Origin: Ophiocordyceps camponoti-saundersi (nom. inval.)
Taxonomy: Eukaryota; Ascomycota; Sordariomycetes; Hypocreales; Ophiocordycipitaceae
Assembly (NCBI GenBank): GCA_003339415.1
Contig: PDHQ01000062.1
Span: 69,307-133,306, forward strand
Length of the DNA stretch: 64,000 nt
Direction of reading: 5' to 3'
In this document: piece after piece, positions 11,120 through 22,768 of the stretch
Position numbering within the stretch: position 1 is the first letter of the stretch
How the letters are laid out: each line of letters starts with the position of its first letter
Notes under the pieces: generated by a model
Seen by the model: the letters and a program-made list of their open reading frames with translations, nothing else
Databases searched by the model: none
Told to the model about the DNA's origin: nothing
Position numbers and translations under genes: made by a program

Positions 11120-12167
11120 TCATGAGTCGGACGTCTTCCGCTGCTGCTGCATTCCGGGAATGACCGGCACCGGCACCGGCGTTATTTTGCGTGGAGGCAC
11201 GTAGCCCATCATCCCGTTCGGCCCTTGCCGTGCTTGCGCCCCGGGGGCAGGCGGCTTCGGCTGACCCGCCGCGCCCGCCCGCGTCGCCATCATCCTGATC
11301 CCCTCCGCGCCCGCGCCGTAGATGCCTGGCTGCGTCAACTTGTCCGCAAACATGGCGGGCCTCTCCTGTGCCGCCACGCGAGCCTTGGCCTGATCGATGA
11401 TTTGTTGTTGCTGCGCCTCGGGTATGACGGTATGGTAGCCGGTCAGACCCGGCGTTTGGCCCGTCGTGGCGCCGGTATATCGACTCATCGCCATGTTGCC
11501 CTGGCCGGCCGCGTACCTCTGATTGCCGGGCTGCATGTTAGCCGACGGGCTAAAGGGGGCCCGCTGGGGAACCTGCGGGGACATGGTACGGGTTGCCCCC
11601 GCACCATTGGTGTAGGCGGCGGCTGCCATGTTAGCTTGGCCGGCCGTCCCCTGCTGCTGCGGGTAGCCTTGGGGATAGACGAAGCGCGCGCTGGCGTTGC
11701 CGGCCTGTTGCGGCTGCAACTGCTGATGACGATGCGGATGGTGAGCCGTCGGCGTCTGTGGAGGGTGCTGCTGCTGCTGGAGAGGATGCGGTTGCTGCTG
11801 CTGTGACTGCATGGCGTACTGCGGCCGCGGTTGGCTCGCGAATTGGGGCATGCTCTGGTGACCGTACGGCGTCTGAGCCTTGGCGAGCTGAGTGGCGTAC
11901 TGGTTCGGGTAGCCGTTGGGGCGCGCGTACTGGTTGGGTTGAGGCGGCCGGGGCTGATGGTGCGCCGGGACCGCCAAGTTCCGCGGCTGTTGCTGGTAGC
12001 TGGCCGCAGGGCTCGGCCGGTAGAACTGCGAGGGAGGCCGGGAGGGCGTCCCATACTGGTTCGGGGTGCCGGCCTGAAACTTTGGCCCGTACGGCGTCGC
12101 TGTGCGCTGGACGGCGGCGGAGCGGGCGCTGGCTTGCGCCGCCTGCTGCTGGGCTTGCTGTTGCTGC

Positions 12168-12202
<35 letters not shown>

Positions 12203-13966
12203 CTGAGCACGCAGCCGGGCCTGGATGCCGGCCTCGTCCTCTTCCATGACGCCCCTGTACTGCGCCGTCTGGACCTGAACCTTGGTGCTGATCAACAATT
12301 CGTCCAACTGATCACCGTTGAGCTTGGAGACAAAGTATGGCGGCAGTAGGTTTATGATGAAGGCCAGTTGTGTCTTGAGCATCTGGTACGATGCCAGCTC
12401 CTCCTCCGACAGCTGCGGCCCGGCTCTCGCCAGCATGTCTCCCGTGACAGGGTCGCTGGACTGGCGATTGTGCGAGTTGGGTAGCGTCAGGTTTCGAATC
12501 CTCTGCCAGGAAGCCAGCGTCTCAATCATGTCGCTCACTTCCTGCAATATCTCGTCGGCGTCCTTGTCGCGGTCGTTGCGGGCGGATCCCATGACGTCTT
12601 CGAGGCTCGGGTCGATGGCCTCATCGTCCCAGTTGTCGATGGCATCTTGGACGGCCGCCTCGTCCAGCTCGGGCGTCTTCGCAGCTCGGCTTAGGGGGTC
12701 CTCGTCCCGGACGTCGCCATAGTATTCAAGTTCGATCATCCTCTGAAAGCCGCGCTGGCCCCACTTCTGCCACCACAGCCGCCCGGCGACGCCCGAAGGC
12801 ACCACGGCCGCCGTGTCGTCCTTGCAGGGCGCAAAGGAGGAAAAGGCGCCGCGGAACAGCGCCTCCATTTCCGTCATTTCCAGCTCGGACGGCGACGGCT
12901 TTTTACCCGCCAGGCTCTGGGCGCGTTCTCGCTGCTTGGTCTTGTTCTGAGACGACGGGGTCGCATTGCTGTAGTCGAGGTAGTGGCCGGCCGACAGCTT
13001 GGTGGTGTAGTAGCAATTGGTGCGATACTTTGACGTGTCGGTCAGCTCCGGATGATAAAAGTCGAGTGTGTTGCCCTTGGCCTGCGTTTTGGGCTGTTTC
13101 GGTGGCTGCAGCGGCTGCAGCGGGCGCGGCGAGACGAAGAGCTCGCCCAGTGTTTGCGTCCTTTCTTGAGGAACCCTGTTCTCGACGTGAGAGACGAAGA
13201 CGCCGGGAGGTAGGTTAAATCGAGTCGGGTCGACTTCAGGGGAATCGGGCAGTCTGGAGAACAGACGCCTCTCGTGCGGCGCATATGCGACGACGGACAA
13301 TACGGCGCGGCCCTTATCCGAGCCGTCGTCTTCGTCGTTTTGGGGGCCGGCGGGAGGGACTTGAGGGTAGGCTTTTTCGCGACGTAGCATCTCCATGGCA
13401 TTGTTCTTGAACTCGCGGATGCGAAACGTCGCCTTGGCGGTCGCGGCCTCGACCGTTTCGTCGGACGACTTGGAGTTGAGTTCAGAGAGCGCGGCGTTGA
13501 TGGCGGACAGGACATCCTTGGCCAAGGCATCCATGTCCGCATACTTTCCGGCTGCCACCTTGTCCGAGACGCTGTAACATGGCGGCGGTTCTGACGACTT
13601 TTGCCGTTTCGCTTCGGGCTGCTCAATCTCGGTCGAGGAGTCGGGGAGCGGACGTTTAAGGATGGAAGGGTCAACGTCGATGCTGTGATGATTGCATCAG
13701 CGTTGCATATTCTCTTGGCGTTTGACGACGAAGCAGGGAAGAGGGGATTGGAGAGACGGGAAAACTCACCTCGTCAATACGTCAAAATATGAACTGATAA
13801 GATCCTTGTGGCTGCCAGCGGGCCAGCGAGCGGCCTTTTTCTGATCGGGATGATTCTCGTCGTCGAGGGTAAGATCATGGTCGCGTTTCCGCTTGTTGGG
13901 CACATCGTTGGCGTCGCTAGCGGGCGTAGTCGCGCCATTCGGCGCCATGGACGTCGACTGCGCCAT
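11120..13966 (-). CDS. Glutamine-rich nuclear protein, probable transcription or chromatin regulator (family not recognised)
   Basis: Two exons, 13966-13770 and 13682-11120, flank an 87-nt GT-AG intron and encode 919 residues; the join reads SSYFDVLTSIDVDPSILKRP. The N-terminus has basic nuclear-localisation-like stretches (NKRKRDHD and a second Lys/Arg patch). A folded region at about residues 100-450 includes CYSVSDKVAAGKYADMDAL, FRIREFKNNAMEMLRREKAY, RLWWQKWGQRGFQRMIE and an acidic helix; a second conserved block is LAFIINLLPPYFVSKLNGDQ. The C-terminal half is low-complexity Gln/Pro/Ala with a run of about 17 Gln encoded at 12140-12210. Such tails are typical of fungal co-activators. I could not place it in a named complex such as SWI/SNF, SAGA or Mediator. 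It ends 1.0 kb downstream of PEP4, same strand. Confidence 0.85.
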
Positions 13967-14999
13967 TCCGGTGCGGCGATGCTTTGTCGCGAGAGGAGGA
14001 TTGGTGCGACTTTTCTTTTCCTCCTCCTCCCCCACCGCAAGCCAGAGAAAATGGCCAACGCGGCACGAAAGAAAACAAGGCACAAAAAAAAAGAGACCCT
14101 CCCTCCGAAAGAGAAAAAAGGGGAAAGAAAGTCCGGCCAGTCAGGACCTTTCGACGTCCGACCCCAAGAGAGGCGGCAGGAAGATGGGAGGGGGGAGGCG
14201 CGCGGAGGTGAATGCGATTCTTTAATCTCGAGGCCCGGCGAAGCGTAAAATTGCTGCGGATGAGGCGGCGGCCGACGAAGGGGAAAAGGGAATGATGGAC
14301 GCTGTCCTGGGCCGGGTCAAAAGGTACTACTTTACCAGTCACCCAGTCCTTGTCCTGCTAAGGCTGGTCGAGGAAAAGTCTAAACTGGGGGCCGGGCACG
14401 TGACCTGTCGATAGCCTCTGACCCTCTGTTTGTCTGCCCTTTTTTTTTGGTACTGAGAGGGAGAGAGAGGAGAGGAGAGGAGAGAAGAGGGGGGGGAGGA
14501 GGGAAGGCCGCCACCAACACTGCCGCAGCGGTAGTGTGTGTCTACCTATGTGTAGGCGTATAGGTGGTAGCCTACTGGTAGGTGAAGTAGGTAGAAGTAA
14601 GTAGGTAGGTAGGTAGGTATGCATGTAAGGGAGGGAAGACTTCTTGAAGCCCATGCCAAGGGGGGCGCGAGTTTTACTTACTTACTCCCGTCGCTTTGTT
14701 TCTTCACATCTCTCTCATCTTCCACAACAGAGGTACGGATAATACTCGATGGATCTGCACACGTTACAGTACATGTATGTATGTATGTATGTTTGTCTGG
14801 ATGAAGATACTGCTAGGTATGCTCTTCTCACACAGTCAAATTACCGACACATACAGACAACACACAAAACACACGCACACAAAACCCATTCACTGCCTGC
14901 GTACGACTACCCTATCGACACGTCTCTCCAACGGCCTTGCCATACATTTCATTCTCCGTTCTCTCTCTCTCTCTCTCTCCGTGTCTCTCTGTGTCCCTC
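13967..14999. other. Gene-free stretch, 1.0 kb
   Basis: It contains the promoter of the glutamine-rich gene at its left end and the PEP4 3' flank at its right. Inside are purine-rich tracts (14455-14500), (TAGG)n and (TATG)n microsatellites (about 14575-14620 and 14770-14795), one GTACGGAT copy at 14733 and a (CT)n run near 14955-14980. No gene is seen. Confidence 0.5.
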
Positions 15000-16329
<1,330 letters not shown>

Positions 16330-16500
16330 GGTGGCGAACCTCAGGATCTGAAGTGGCGACTATGTTTGAGAGGAGTGTAGCTTTGTGACACAGGCCAGCC
16401 AAGGCCAGAAGGGGAGGGGGGAAAGGGGGGAAAGGTTGGCGAAATAGAGGATGATATATAGAAGTGATGAGGGTGAACGCGCTTCAAATGACGAGGTCGC

Positions 16501-16724
16501 GGGTAGAAGAGGCTTGGGGGGGGGGGGGGGGCAAAGAGGCGGAGGAAGGGGGGGGGGGGGGGTGTTGGGGGGGGGGAGGGGGGGGGGGGGGGAAGGAACG
16601 CGCAGCGGGGGTTTCAAGGAACGCTACCTTAGTACCCCCACCACAGGGCCACCAGGNNNNNNNNNNGGGGGGGGGAGAGATGGGGGGGGGAGGAGGGGGA
16701 GGGGGGGGGGGGGGGGGGGGAGAA

Positions 16725-16771
<47 letters not shown>

Positions 16772-16894
16772 AAGAGGCGGATGAAGAGGGAGGAGGGTGT
16801 TGTTGGAGAGGTGAAAGGAGGAGGAGGAGGAATGAACGCGCAGCGCGGGTTTCATTGAACGCTACCTTAGTACTCCTACCACAGGGCACACAGG
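16501..16894. repeat. G-rich assembly gap flanked by two versions of one 126-bp sequence
   Basis: Positions 16531-16656 and 16769-16894 have the same length and align without gaps from GCAAAGAGGCGGA to ACCACAGGGC. Most differences in the left copy change a base to G, or to match its neighbour. Between them are a 10-N gap (16657-16666) and about 100 bases of nearly pure G. The pattern fits sequencing errors past a purine tract and not a biological duplication. Confidence 0.8.
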
Positions 16895-18673
16895 CTATGC
16901 CAGGTGCTGCCACCACCCCGACATCTTCCCGCGCTACGGATAGTTGGCTCTCCACTGTGCGTGCTGCAGAGCTCGAGCGCCACTTTGGGGGGGGGAGGGA
17001 GCTCGGCCGGGGAAGGGGGGGCTGGGGCGCGGGGGGTGTTTGCCCTACTGCAGTACGACGACAGTGCACTCGATTCCAAGGGTCGCGTGGCCGGGACTTT
17101 GCTTGCGGAAACGATTCCAAGGGGGGATCATCAGCTTCTGATAGTGCATACATATGTATGTATATATGTAGGTAGGCACATCTGTCTGTCTGTCTGTTCA
17201 TGCACATGTGTGTACCTATTCTAATGTTTCGAATGATAGAATCTCTGTATACACACATACACTAGACTAACATCAACAGGTGTATGTATGTATGTAGGAA
17301 TATAGAAACCTAGATTCCATCGTACATACATATATACATATCGGATGCCCTTCAGCTTATCCCCATCGCCCGCCCCCGTGTTCCCCATCCCCACGCACGG
17401 GCAGCAGCTCATGATCGACGCCGGAAGCTGCACATATAAACCAAGTATACCTACCTACTCGCGTCAGACTACATACTAACACGGCTCGGCGATAGCATGC
17501 CAAGCCAACATGAAGTAGGTACCTCCCCATCTCTCTGGTAGTGCTAGTAAAGGATCACCAATATGGTGGCTGAGATCAAAGCAGGCCACCCTCCTCGAGC
17601 CTCTCCGTAGAATCAATTCAAAGCAATCAGATAGGAAGATGAAAACGAGAACCAAAAAAAAAAGAAAAGTTCCCGACTACTCCGTAAAGTCCCCTTCAAC
17701 ATTTCGCACCAGACAAGGTCCAGGCCTGCATCATGTCTTTTCTTCCCCCTGTTCAACCTCCTCCAAGCTCTCCCCACCCCTTTCGCTCCATAGAGAGAGC
17801 AGCCGCCTCCCATATCCGTACTGCGCAAATACCTACCTGCCTAATCTTTCGCGACATACAGAAGTGCCGACGCGACGGACCAAAGAACAGGTAGGAAGAG
17901 GGAGACGAGACAAAGGACTCGTGAGGGAAAAGGGGGGTGTGTGCAAGGGAATAATCCCAGCCGTGTCTCGCACATCCCTGTCTGGCGCAATTCCTCATGA
18001 CAATGACAAGTGCCTGTTTCGTAAAGTCGCCCTTGATTGCAATAATCCACGTCACCGAATGCATTGCGGATATACCATCGGCATTCAGGGCAGCACCGCG
18101 TCTCTGCTGCAATCCAACTCGCGCGTATGCATCAACATGCCTTGCAGTAGGGGGTAGGAAGGTAGGTCTAAGGTAGGTAGGTAGGTAACTCCGCCTCGTC
18201 GTAACTTTGTCATGGGATGACGGCCGCCTCATCTCCACCGAGATGCCTCGGCTTCGAACCATCCATCAGGGTTCGCCTCGCCAACAGCTCTTCTCCCCCA
18301 TCGCCTTCCAGACAAAGCACACCTCCTCCTCGTTATCCTCCTCTCATTAATACGACGGCGGTTCAGGCTTCGCGACGAGCTGCCCGATTCATAGGTAACT
18401 TTGCCGTCCTCTCTCGGCTTCCTTCGGGCCCTGACCGTCGAGATCGACGTCGGGTCAGGACACACCACCTCGAGGCACCCAGGCCAGGAAGGCGTTCGGC
18501 CATGATCGCCCTCCCTTGCTACCCCTTCTCGTTTCCCGTCCGCTCTCGAACATGGCTCTAATGGCATAGCCGCCGGAAACGCCAGTACGACGGGCCTATC
18601 GAGCGAGTCTCTTTGCATCGTCGTCGTCGTACCATGTCCGAAGCGGCAGCTCGAAGCAGCCTCCTTACGGATC
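16895..18673. other. Gene-free stretch, 1.8 kb
   Basis: Downstream of the gap I see (CATA)n and (TAGG)n microsatellites near 17150-17340 and 18160-18185 and only motif-less ORFs. The right end is the 3' flank of the proline-rich gene, which runs toward it. Confidence 0.5.
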
Positions 18674-20224
18674 TCATCCGAGCTGGCCTCGCAGGGCGTC
18701 TACCTCCCTTTGGAGGGCGTCCAGATCCGCTAGGATATCGGATCCCTTGCCGGCATCGTTCCCTCCGTCGTCATCAGCCGCCTCATTCACCGTCGCAGCT
18801 CCCTGCGCCGACCCGTCAGTGACGCTAGCGTGTCTCGGCGACGCGTCCAGGCTGCCGACGCTATTGCCGCGCTGTCTCGGAGGCGGCGGCGGCGGTGCGG
18901 CACCTTCCCGTGTCCTGTGCTCGCGGCGGTTGACGCTGTCGACGCTGCCTACGCTCGGACGCCGCCTGATCGAGTGATTGCGCGTCGGCGGCGGAGGCGG
19001 CGGGCCTGCTGGCTTTGAACTTTCGGCTTGAGCATCGTCTTGTGCTGCCGTGGGTGCGTGATCAGCTTCGAGATGTCGTGGAGGCGTCAAGGGAGGTTGT
19101 GAGGATGGAGCGCCGGGGGGTGATGTTGGCGTTGACAGCCGTGGTCTGCGGGGAGGAGGCGGGTTCGGTGCGCGACTGTTGTTCCGGGAGCCGTCGGTAC
19201 GGGTAGGTGTCTCGGCTGGAGATGTGGGCGTCGGCATCTCGTCGGCGGGCAATTTCAATGGACTCGGCTCCGTACTCGAAGAAACCGACAGCTGTGCAGT
19301 TCGACTCTCTGTCCTGTTGTGGCCTCTCGGAGGCGGCGGCGCCGGGGCAGATTTTCTCCTGCCACTTGGTGATGTCAAGGAAGCTCGGCGGGAATCCGTC
19401 TCTGCTGCCAGATCCTGCTCCGGTTCCGCCTCCGGTATCGATCCGGCTTTGTGAGTATCTCTTAGCGACTTGCCATGCCGGGAGCTCGGAGGTGGCGGCG
19501 GGGCCCTCTTATCCCTGCTCGCGGATTGCGGAACGTTGGTAGATGATGCCAACTGGTCGCCGCCGTCGGATGCAGAGACTGCCGAGGATGATGACTTGTC
19601 GTCGTCGTCTGCAGTGTCGTCGCCGTCGCCGTCGCCTTTGCCCCGTGAGCCACCTTCTCCCGATGTAGCTCCCCCGTCGGCCGAGACCGGGGACCCTGCA
19701 TCGTTGGCGGTGCCCGTAAGCAGCAGGCGCTTGAACGAGTCCACATTAAGCGATTGTCTCGACGCGTTGCCCACCCGGAGAGCGAGTCCCTCACTCTGCC
19801 GCTGGCTCTGTAGCTCCTTGTTGCTCTCCAAGTCTTGCAACGTCTTACTGAAAGGGTTCGGGGGCGGAGTGGCCTGCGCAGGGCTGGCGCCCTGGCCCAT
19901 GGACGGTGGCGGCTGCGGCGGAGGCGGCTGATATACGGCGTCATCGCTCGGCCACGTCATGGATGGGGATTGCTTAAAGGCATGGCTGTCGGCGGCGAAG
20001 GAGTTGTTGTGCAGGGCATTGTCGTCAACTCCGGTCGGCCAGTCGGGCGAGTCAGGGGACAGCGGAGGCGGCGACAGCACGCGAACCTTCTTGACCACTT
20101 TCGGCCTCCTGCCGTCCGCAAGAGGCGAACCGCTGCGCAGGCTTGACTTGGCTGGCGACGGCGCTCGCGTCTTCGCCGTGTCAAGGGCCTCGACCGTCTT
20201 CTTCCGAAACGGGTTCGACGACAT
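18674..20224 (-). CDS. Proline-rich protein with NPF motifs, likely cortical actin/endocytic adaptor
   Basis: A single exon encodes 516 residues from the Met at 20224. I prefer that start because it gives MSSNPFRKKTVEALDTA, whereas the upstream in-frame extension crosses an Arg/Glu-rich 5' UTR-like stretch. Two NPF tripeptides are visible (SSNPFRKK, residues 4-6, and PPNPFSKTLQDLESN near residue 130). NPF is the ligand of EH-domain endocytic proteins. The rest is disordered, with many poly-Pro blocks of SH3-ligand type (PPPPPSSR, PPPPPTR, PPPPPPRQR). The C-terminus is a short amphipathic coiled coil, ILADLDALQREVDALRGQL. The architecture recalls yeast Bsp1-like actin-patch proteins, but no enzymatic domain exists and the assignment is by composition only. 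Confidence 0.75.
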   Translation of the reverse strand: MSSNPFRKKTVEALDTAKTRAPSPAKSSLRSGSPLADGRRPKVVKKVRVLSPPPLSPDSPDWPTGVDDNALHNNSFAADSHAFKQSPSMTWPSDDAVYQPPPPQPPPSMGQGASPAQATPPPNPFSKTLQDLESNKELQSQRQSEGLALRVGNASRQSLNVDSFKRLLLTGTANDAGSPVSADGGATSGEGGSRGKGDGDGDDTADDDDKSSSSAVSASDGGDQLASSTNVPQSASRDKRAPPPPPSSRHGKSLRDTHKAGSIPEAEPEQDLAAETDSRRASLTSPSGRRKSAPAPPPPRGHNRTESRTAQLSVSSSTEPSPLKLPADEMPTPTSPAETPTRTDGSRNNSRAPNPPPPRRPRLSTPTSPPGAPSSQPPLTPPRHLEADHAPTAAQDDAQAESSKPAGPPPPPPTRNHSIRRRPSVGSVDSVNRREHRTREGAAPPPPPPRQRGNSVGSLDASPRHASVTDGSAQGAATVNEAADDDGGNDAGKGSDILADLDALQREVDALRGQLG

Positions 20225-21680
20225 GAGGGTTTTCCTTTTTTTTTGCCCTTCTCTTTTCTCTCTTTCTCTTCTCTTCTGCTCCCTTCTCCTTTCACACGTC
20301 GCAGGAGCGAATGACAATCGAGATCCGGATCTAGTCAATAATGAAGTAAATCGTAAAGCTCGACGGGAGGGCGCGGAGGAGGCGGCGGGAGCAACGGAAC
20401 ACAAAGAGACGATGACGCAGTGGCCCGCCCGTCGGCTCAGGCCCACGGCGGCTCGGGACGATACGGACGATGGCTACTAGTCCTGCTGTATCCGCTCGGG
20501 GTTAGAATTTGAGCGAGATTCTGTTCTGTACCTAGATTCTGTCGGTCTAGGGGCAGATTGGCCTCTGCTCTGCACAAGCTGCGTGAGGCCAGAGGCGTGA
20601 CATACATTGCTGATTGCACACTCAAGGGTGACATCAGCCACCTCGAGAAAGCTCGACCTACCCGGTAGCTTTGGCTGCTCAAGCTAACTACCCTACACAC
20701 GACCGGCTTGTCGAAGAAGTGTTCAGTGCTCACGGATATCGACGCTGCTGCTCACCACCACGTGGCAGTCCGTTAATATGCCTCATAATTCCTAATTCCT
20801 AGCCTCAATTTTGTGCTTCTGTCGTTACTATTATTCTAGCTCATACGAAAGGCTCTATAGTTATCATGCGTGCTTTGAATCTACAGGTACATACATACAT
20901 ACGTACGATGAAGAGATGCTATGTGTACTGAATGAAACATGATATAGAGTGCCCGTGTAATAGATATAGGGTAGGTAGTCGACACCCCTTACGAGGTGAA
21001 AAGGGATTTCCAGGTCTCGACGGTCTTAGACAGCCGAGTCACAAACTCAGAGCAGATACTAACCTAGGTAACCACGACTAGCCTGCTCGGGTCAAGCTCC
21101 TCCTCTGATTAAGATGCATTGAGGTTTCGTCATGCCGCTACAGCACCCCACATGCTCCCCTGCTCCCTGCTCCTTGCCCGAAGCACCCTCCCCAGACCCA
21201 GGGTAAGCTGTCGCGGAAGCACGTCCCCGGCATTCCTGACAAACAACCCAACTGCTGTATATATGTAAACAAGCCGGCCTCCAACCGCGTCGCGAGCCTG
21301 ACTGGAAATCATAGATTCGTGTCATCTTTACTTTTGAACAAGTGATGTGTAAAATTACATGTCGCGCTACAAGGCGGCCGGGCCTGTTCTCGCTACCCGG
21401 CCTCGCTGAGAGACCTATGCGGCTGGCCCCCAATCGCGTCGTTTCCCCCCCCCTCTCTTGCGCGTAACGGAATCCCAGAGTTTCGCCACGATTGGCGGCT
21501 ACCCGGACAAGATGATGAATCAAAACCAGAAAAACAAATGGCTTCCCAACAGTCCCACCCAGTCAATTCAGGAGACACCCCAGTGCCACGTCTTCTCCTT
21601 GACGTGCCATTCCAACCCCAAAACGCCGTAAGTAGAATATGGTCTGAGGGAAGGTGAATAAGTAGACGGTGGGAAGCGCG
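20225..21680. other. Gene-free stretch, 1.5 kb
   Basis: It separates the 5' end of the proline-rich gene from the 3' end of histone H1; both run leftward. It contains a short (CATA)n tract near 20890. ORFs on both strands are short and lack motifs. Confidence 0.5.
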
Positions 21681-22599
21681 TTACGCCTTAGCAGCCGCCG
21701 GCTTCTTGGGCGCGGCTGGCTTCTTGGGCGCCGCAGCCTTCTTCGCCGCGGGCTTTACCGCCTTTGTCACGCGACCAGATTTTGTCTTAGTTGTGACGGT
21801 CTCGAGCTTCTCAGCCTGCGCCATAGGTTAGACGAAGAGGCGGAGGAGTAGAAGTCGGATGAACTTGCCTGAGGAGCGGCACCAGCAGGTGCATCAGTAG
21901 CAGCCTTTTTCGGGGGGGCGGCCTTCTTGGGGGTAGAAGCGGCGGCCTTCTTGGGAGTGGAAGCGGCCTTCTTCGGGGCGGCGGCAGTCTTCTTTGGCGC
22001 AGCAGTAGCAGCAGCAGCCTTTTTCGGTGCAGCAGCCTTCTTCGCCGCCGTCTTGGCAGTCCCATCTTTCTTCGCAACGGGCTTCTTCGGCTCAACCTTT
22101 TTCTTGGCCAGCTTGGTGCCACCTGAGGGACCCTTGGGTTGAGCAAAGATGCCCTTTTCGACGCCATTCTTCAGGGCCTTGTTGAAAAGAGCGTCGAACA
22201 TGTTGTCCGACACATTGAGCTGGTTGTTTGCTTTGACATACTTCTTGAGCTGTGGCCGGCTTTGGGAATCGTCAGTGCGAGTCGGTAATGACGGGATAAA
22301 TGTCATCACTCACCTAGAGCCGTTGCGATCTTTGAGCTGTGGGGAGAACGCGTCAGCACAGGCACAAAGAACTGGTTAGGCGGAGAGTGGTTCGCAGGAC
22401 GCGTCACCAGCCAGGCGGAGGGAAACAGTGCGTGATACGTACGTTGACGATGGCGTCAGTAATCATGTCCTGCGGTCGTGTTAGAGAAGCGCCGCACAAC
22501 AAGAGCTGGACGAGTAAAACAAACCTGATAGCTGGCGTGCGTAGGGCCAGACTTGGCGGTGGCCGGCTTAGCGGCGGAGTCGGCCTTCTTGGGAGGCAT
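21681..22599 (-). CDS. hho1: Linker histone H1 (one apparent extra G in exon 3)
   Basis: Linker histone that binds nucleosomal entry/exit DNA. Exons: 22599-22525 (MPPKKADSAAKP..HASYQ), 22469-22443 (DMITDAIVN), 22337-22314 (LKDRNG..), 22259-21869 and 21815-21681. The winged-helix domain continues as RPQLKKYVKANNQLNVSD and GVEKGIFAQPKGPSGGTKL; the tail is a Lys/Ala/Pro repeat ending AEKLETVTTKTKSGRVTKAV and KKPAAAKA. Exon 3 as given reads AAC GGG CTC TAG, a stop. With one G fewer in the GGG, the exons join as NGSSRP, exactly what the family shows, giving 216 residues. So either the sequence has a one-base error or this allele is broken; I favour an error. Intron 4 begins CAG|GCAAGT, a GC-AG intron. 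The product is nuclear and strongly basic. Confidence 0.9.
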
Positions 22600-22760
22600 G
22601 GTGCAGAGGGTGTTTGATGAGAGAAGAGAAAGAAGAGTAACGAGAAGAGAGCAGAAGAGGGGAAAGGAGAGGGGGAAGGGGATTGACTGTCGCGTTGGGA
22701 AGAGCAAGAGAGGAGAACCGGGAGCTAATGGTGGGCGCGCGCGCAAGGGGACGGGGGTTG

Positions 22761-22768
22761 TTTATATA
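22761..22768 (-). promoter_or_regulatory. TATA box of histone H1
   Basis: The coding strand reads GTATATAAAC about 165 bases upstream of the H1 ATG, between GC-rich DNA and a CT-rich leader. Position and sequence fit a TATA box of a strongly transcribed gene. Confidence 0.5.

Noticed and set aside
16400..17258. Pro-rich and Gly-rich ORFs spanning the first gap
   Set aside because: They run through N bases and artefactual G-runs.
18490..20295. Forward-strand ORFs opposite the proline-rich gene
   Set aside because: Antisense shadows of a GC-rich exon; the minus frame has a coherent 516-residue protein with NPF and coiled-coil features.
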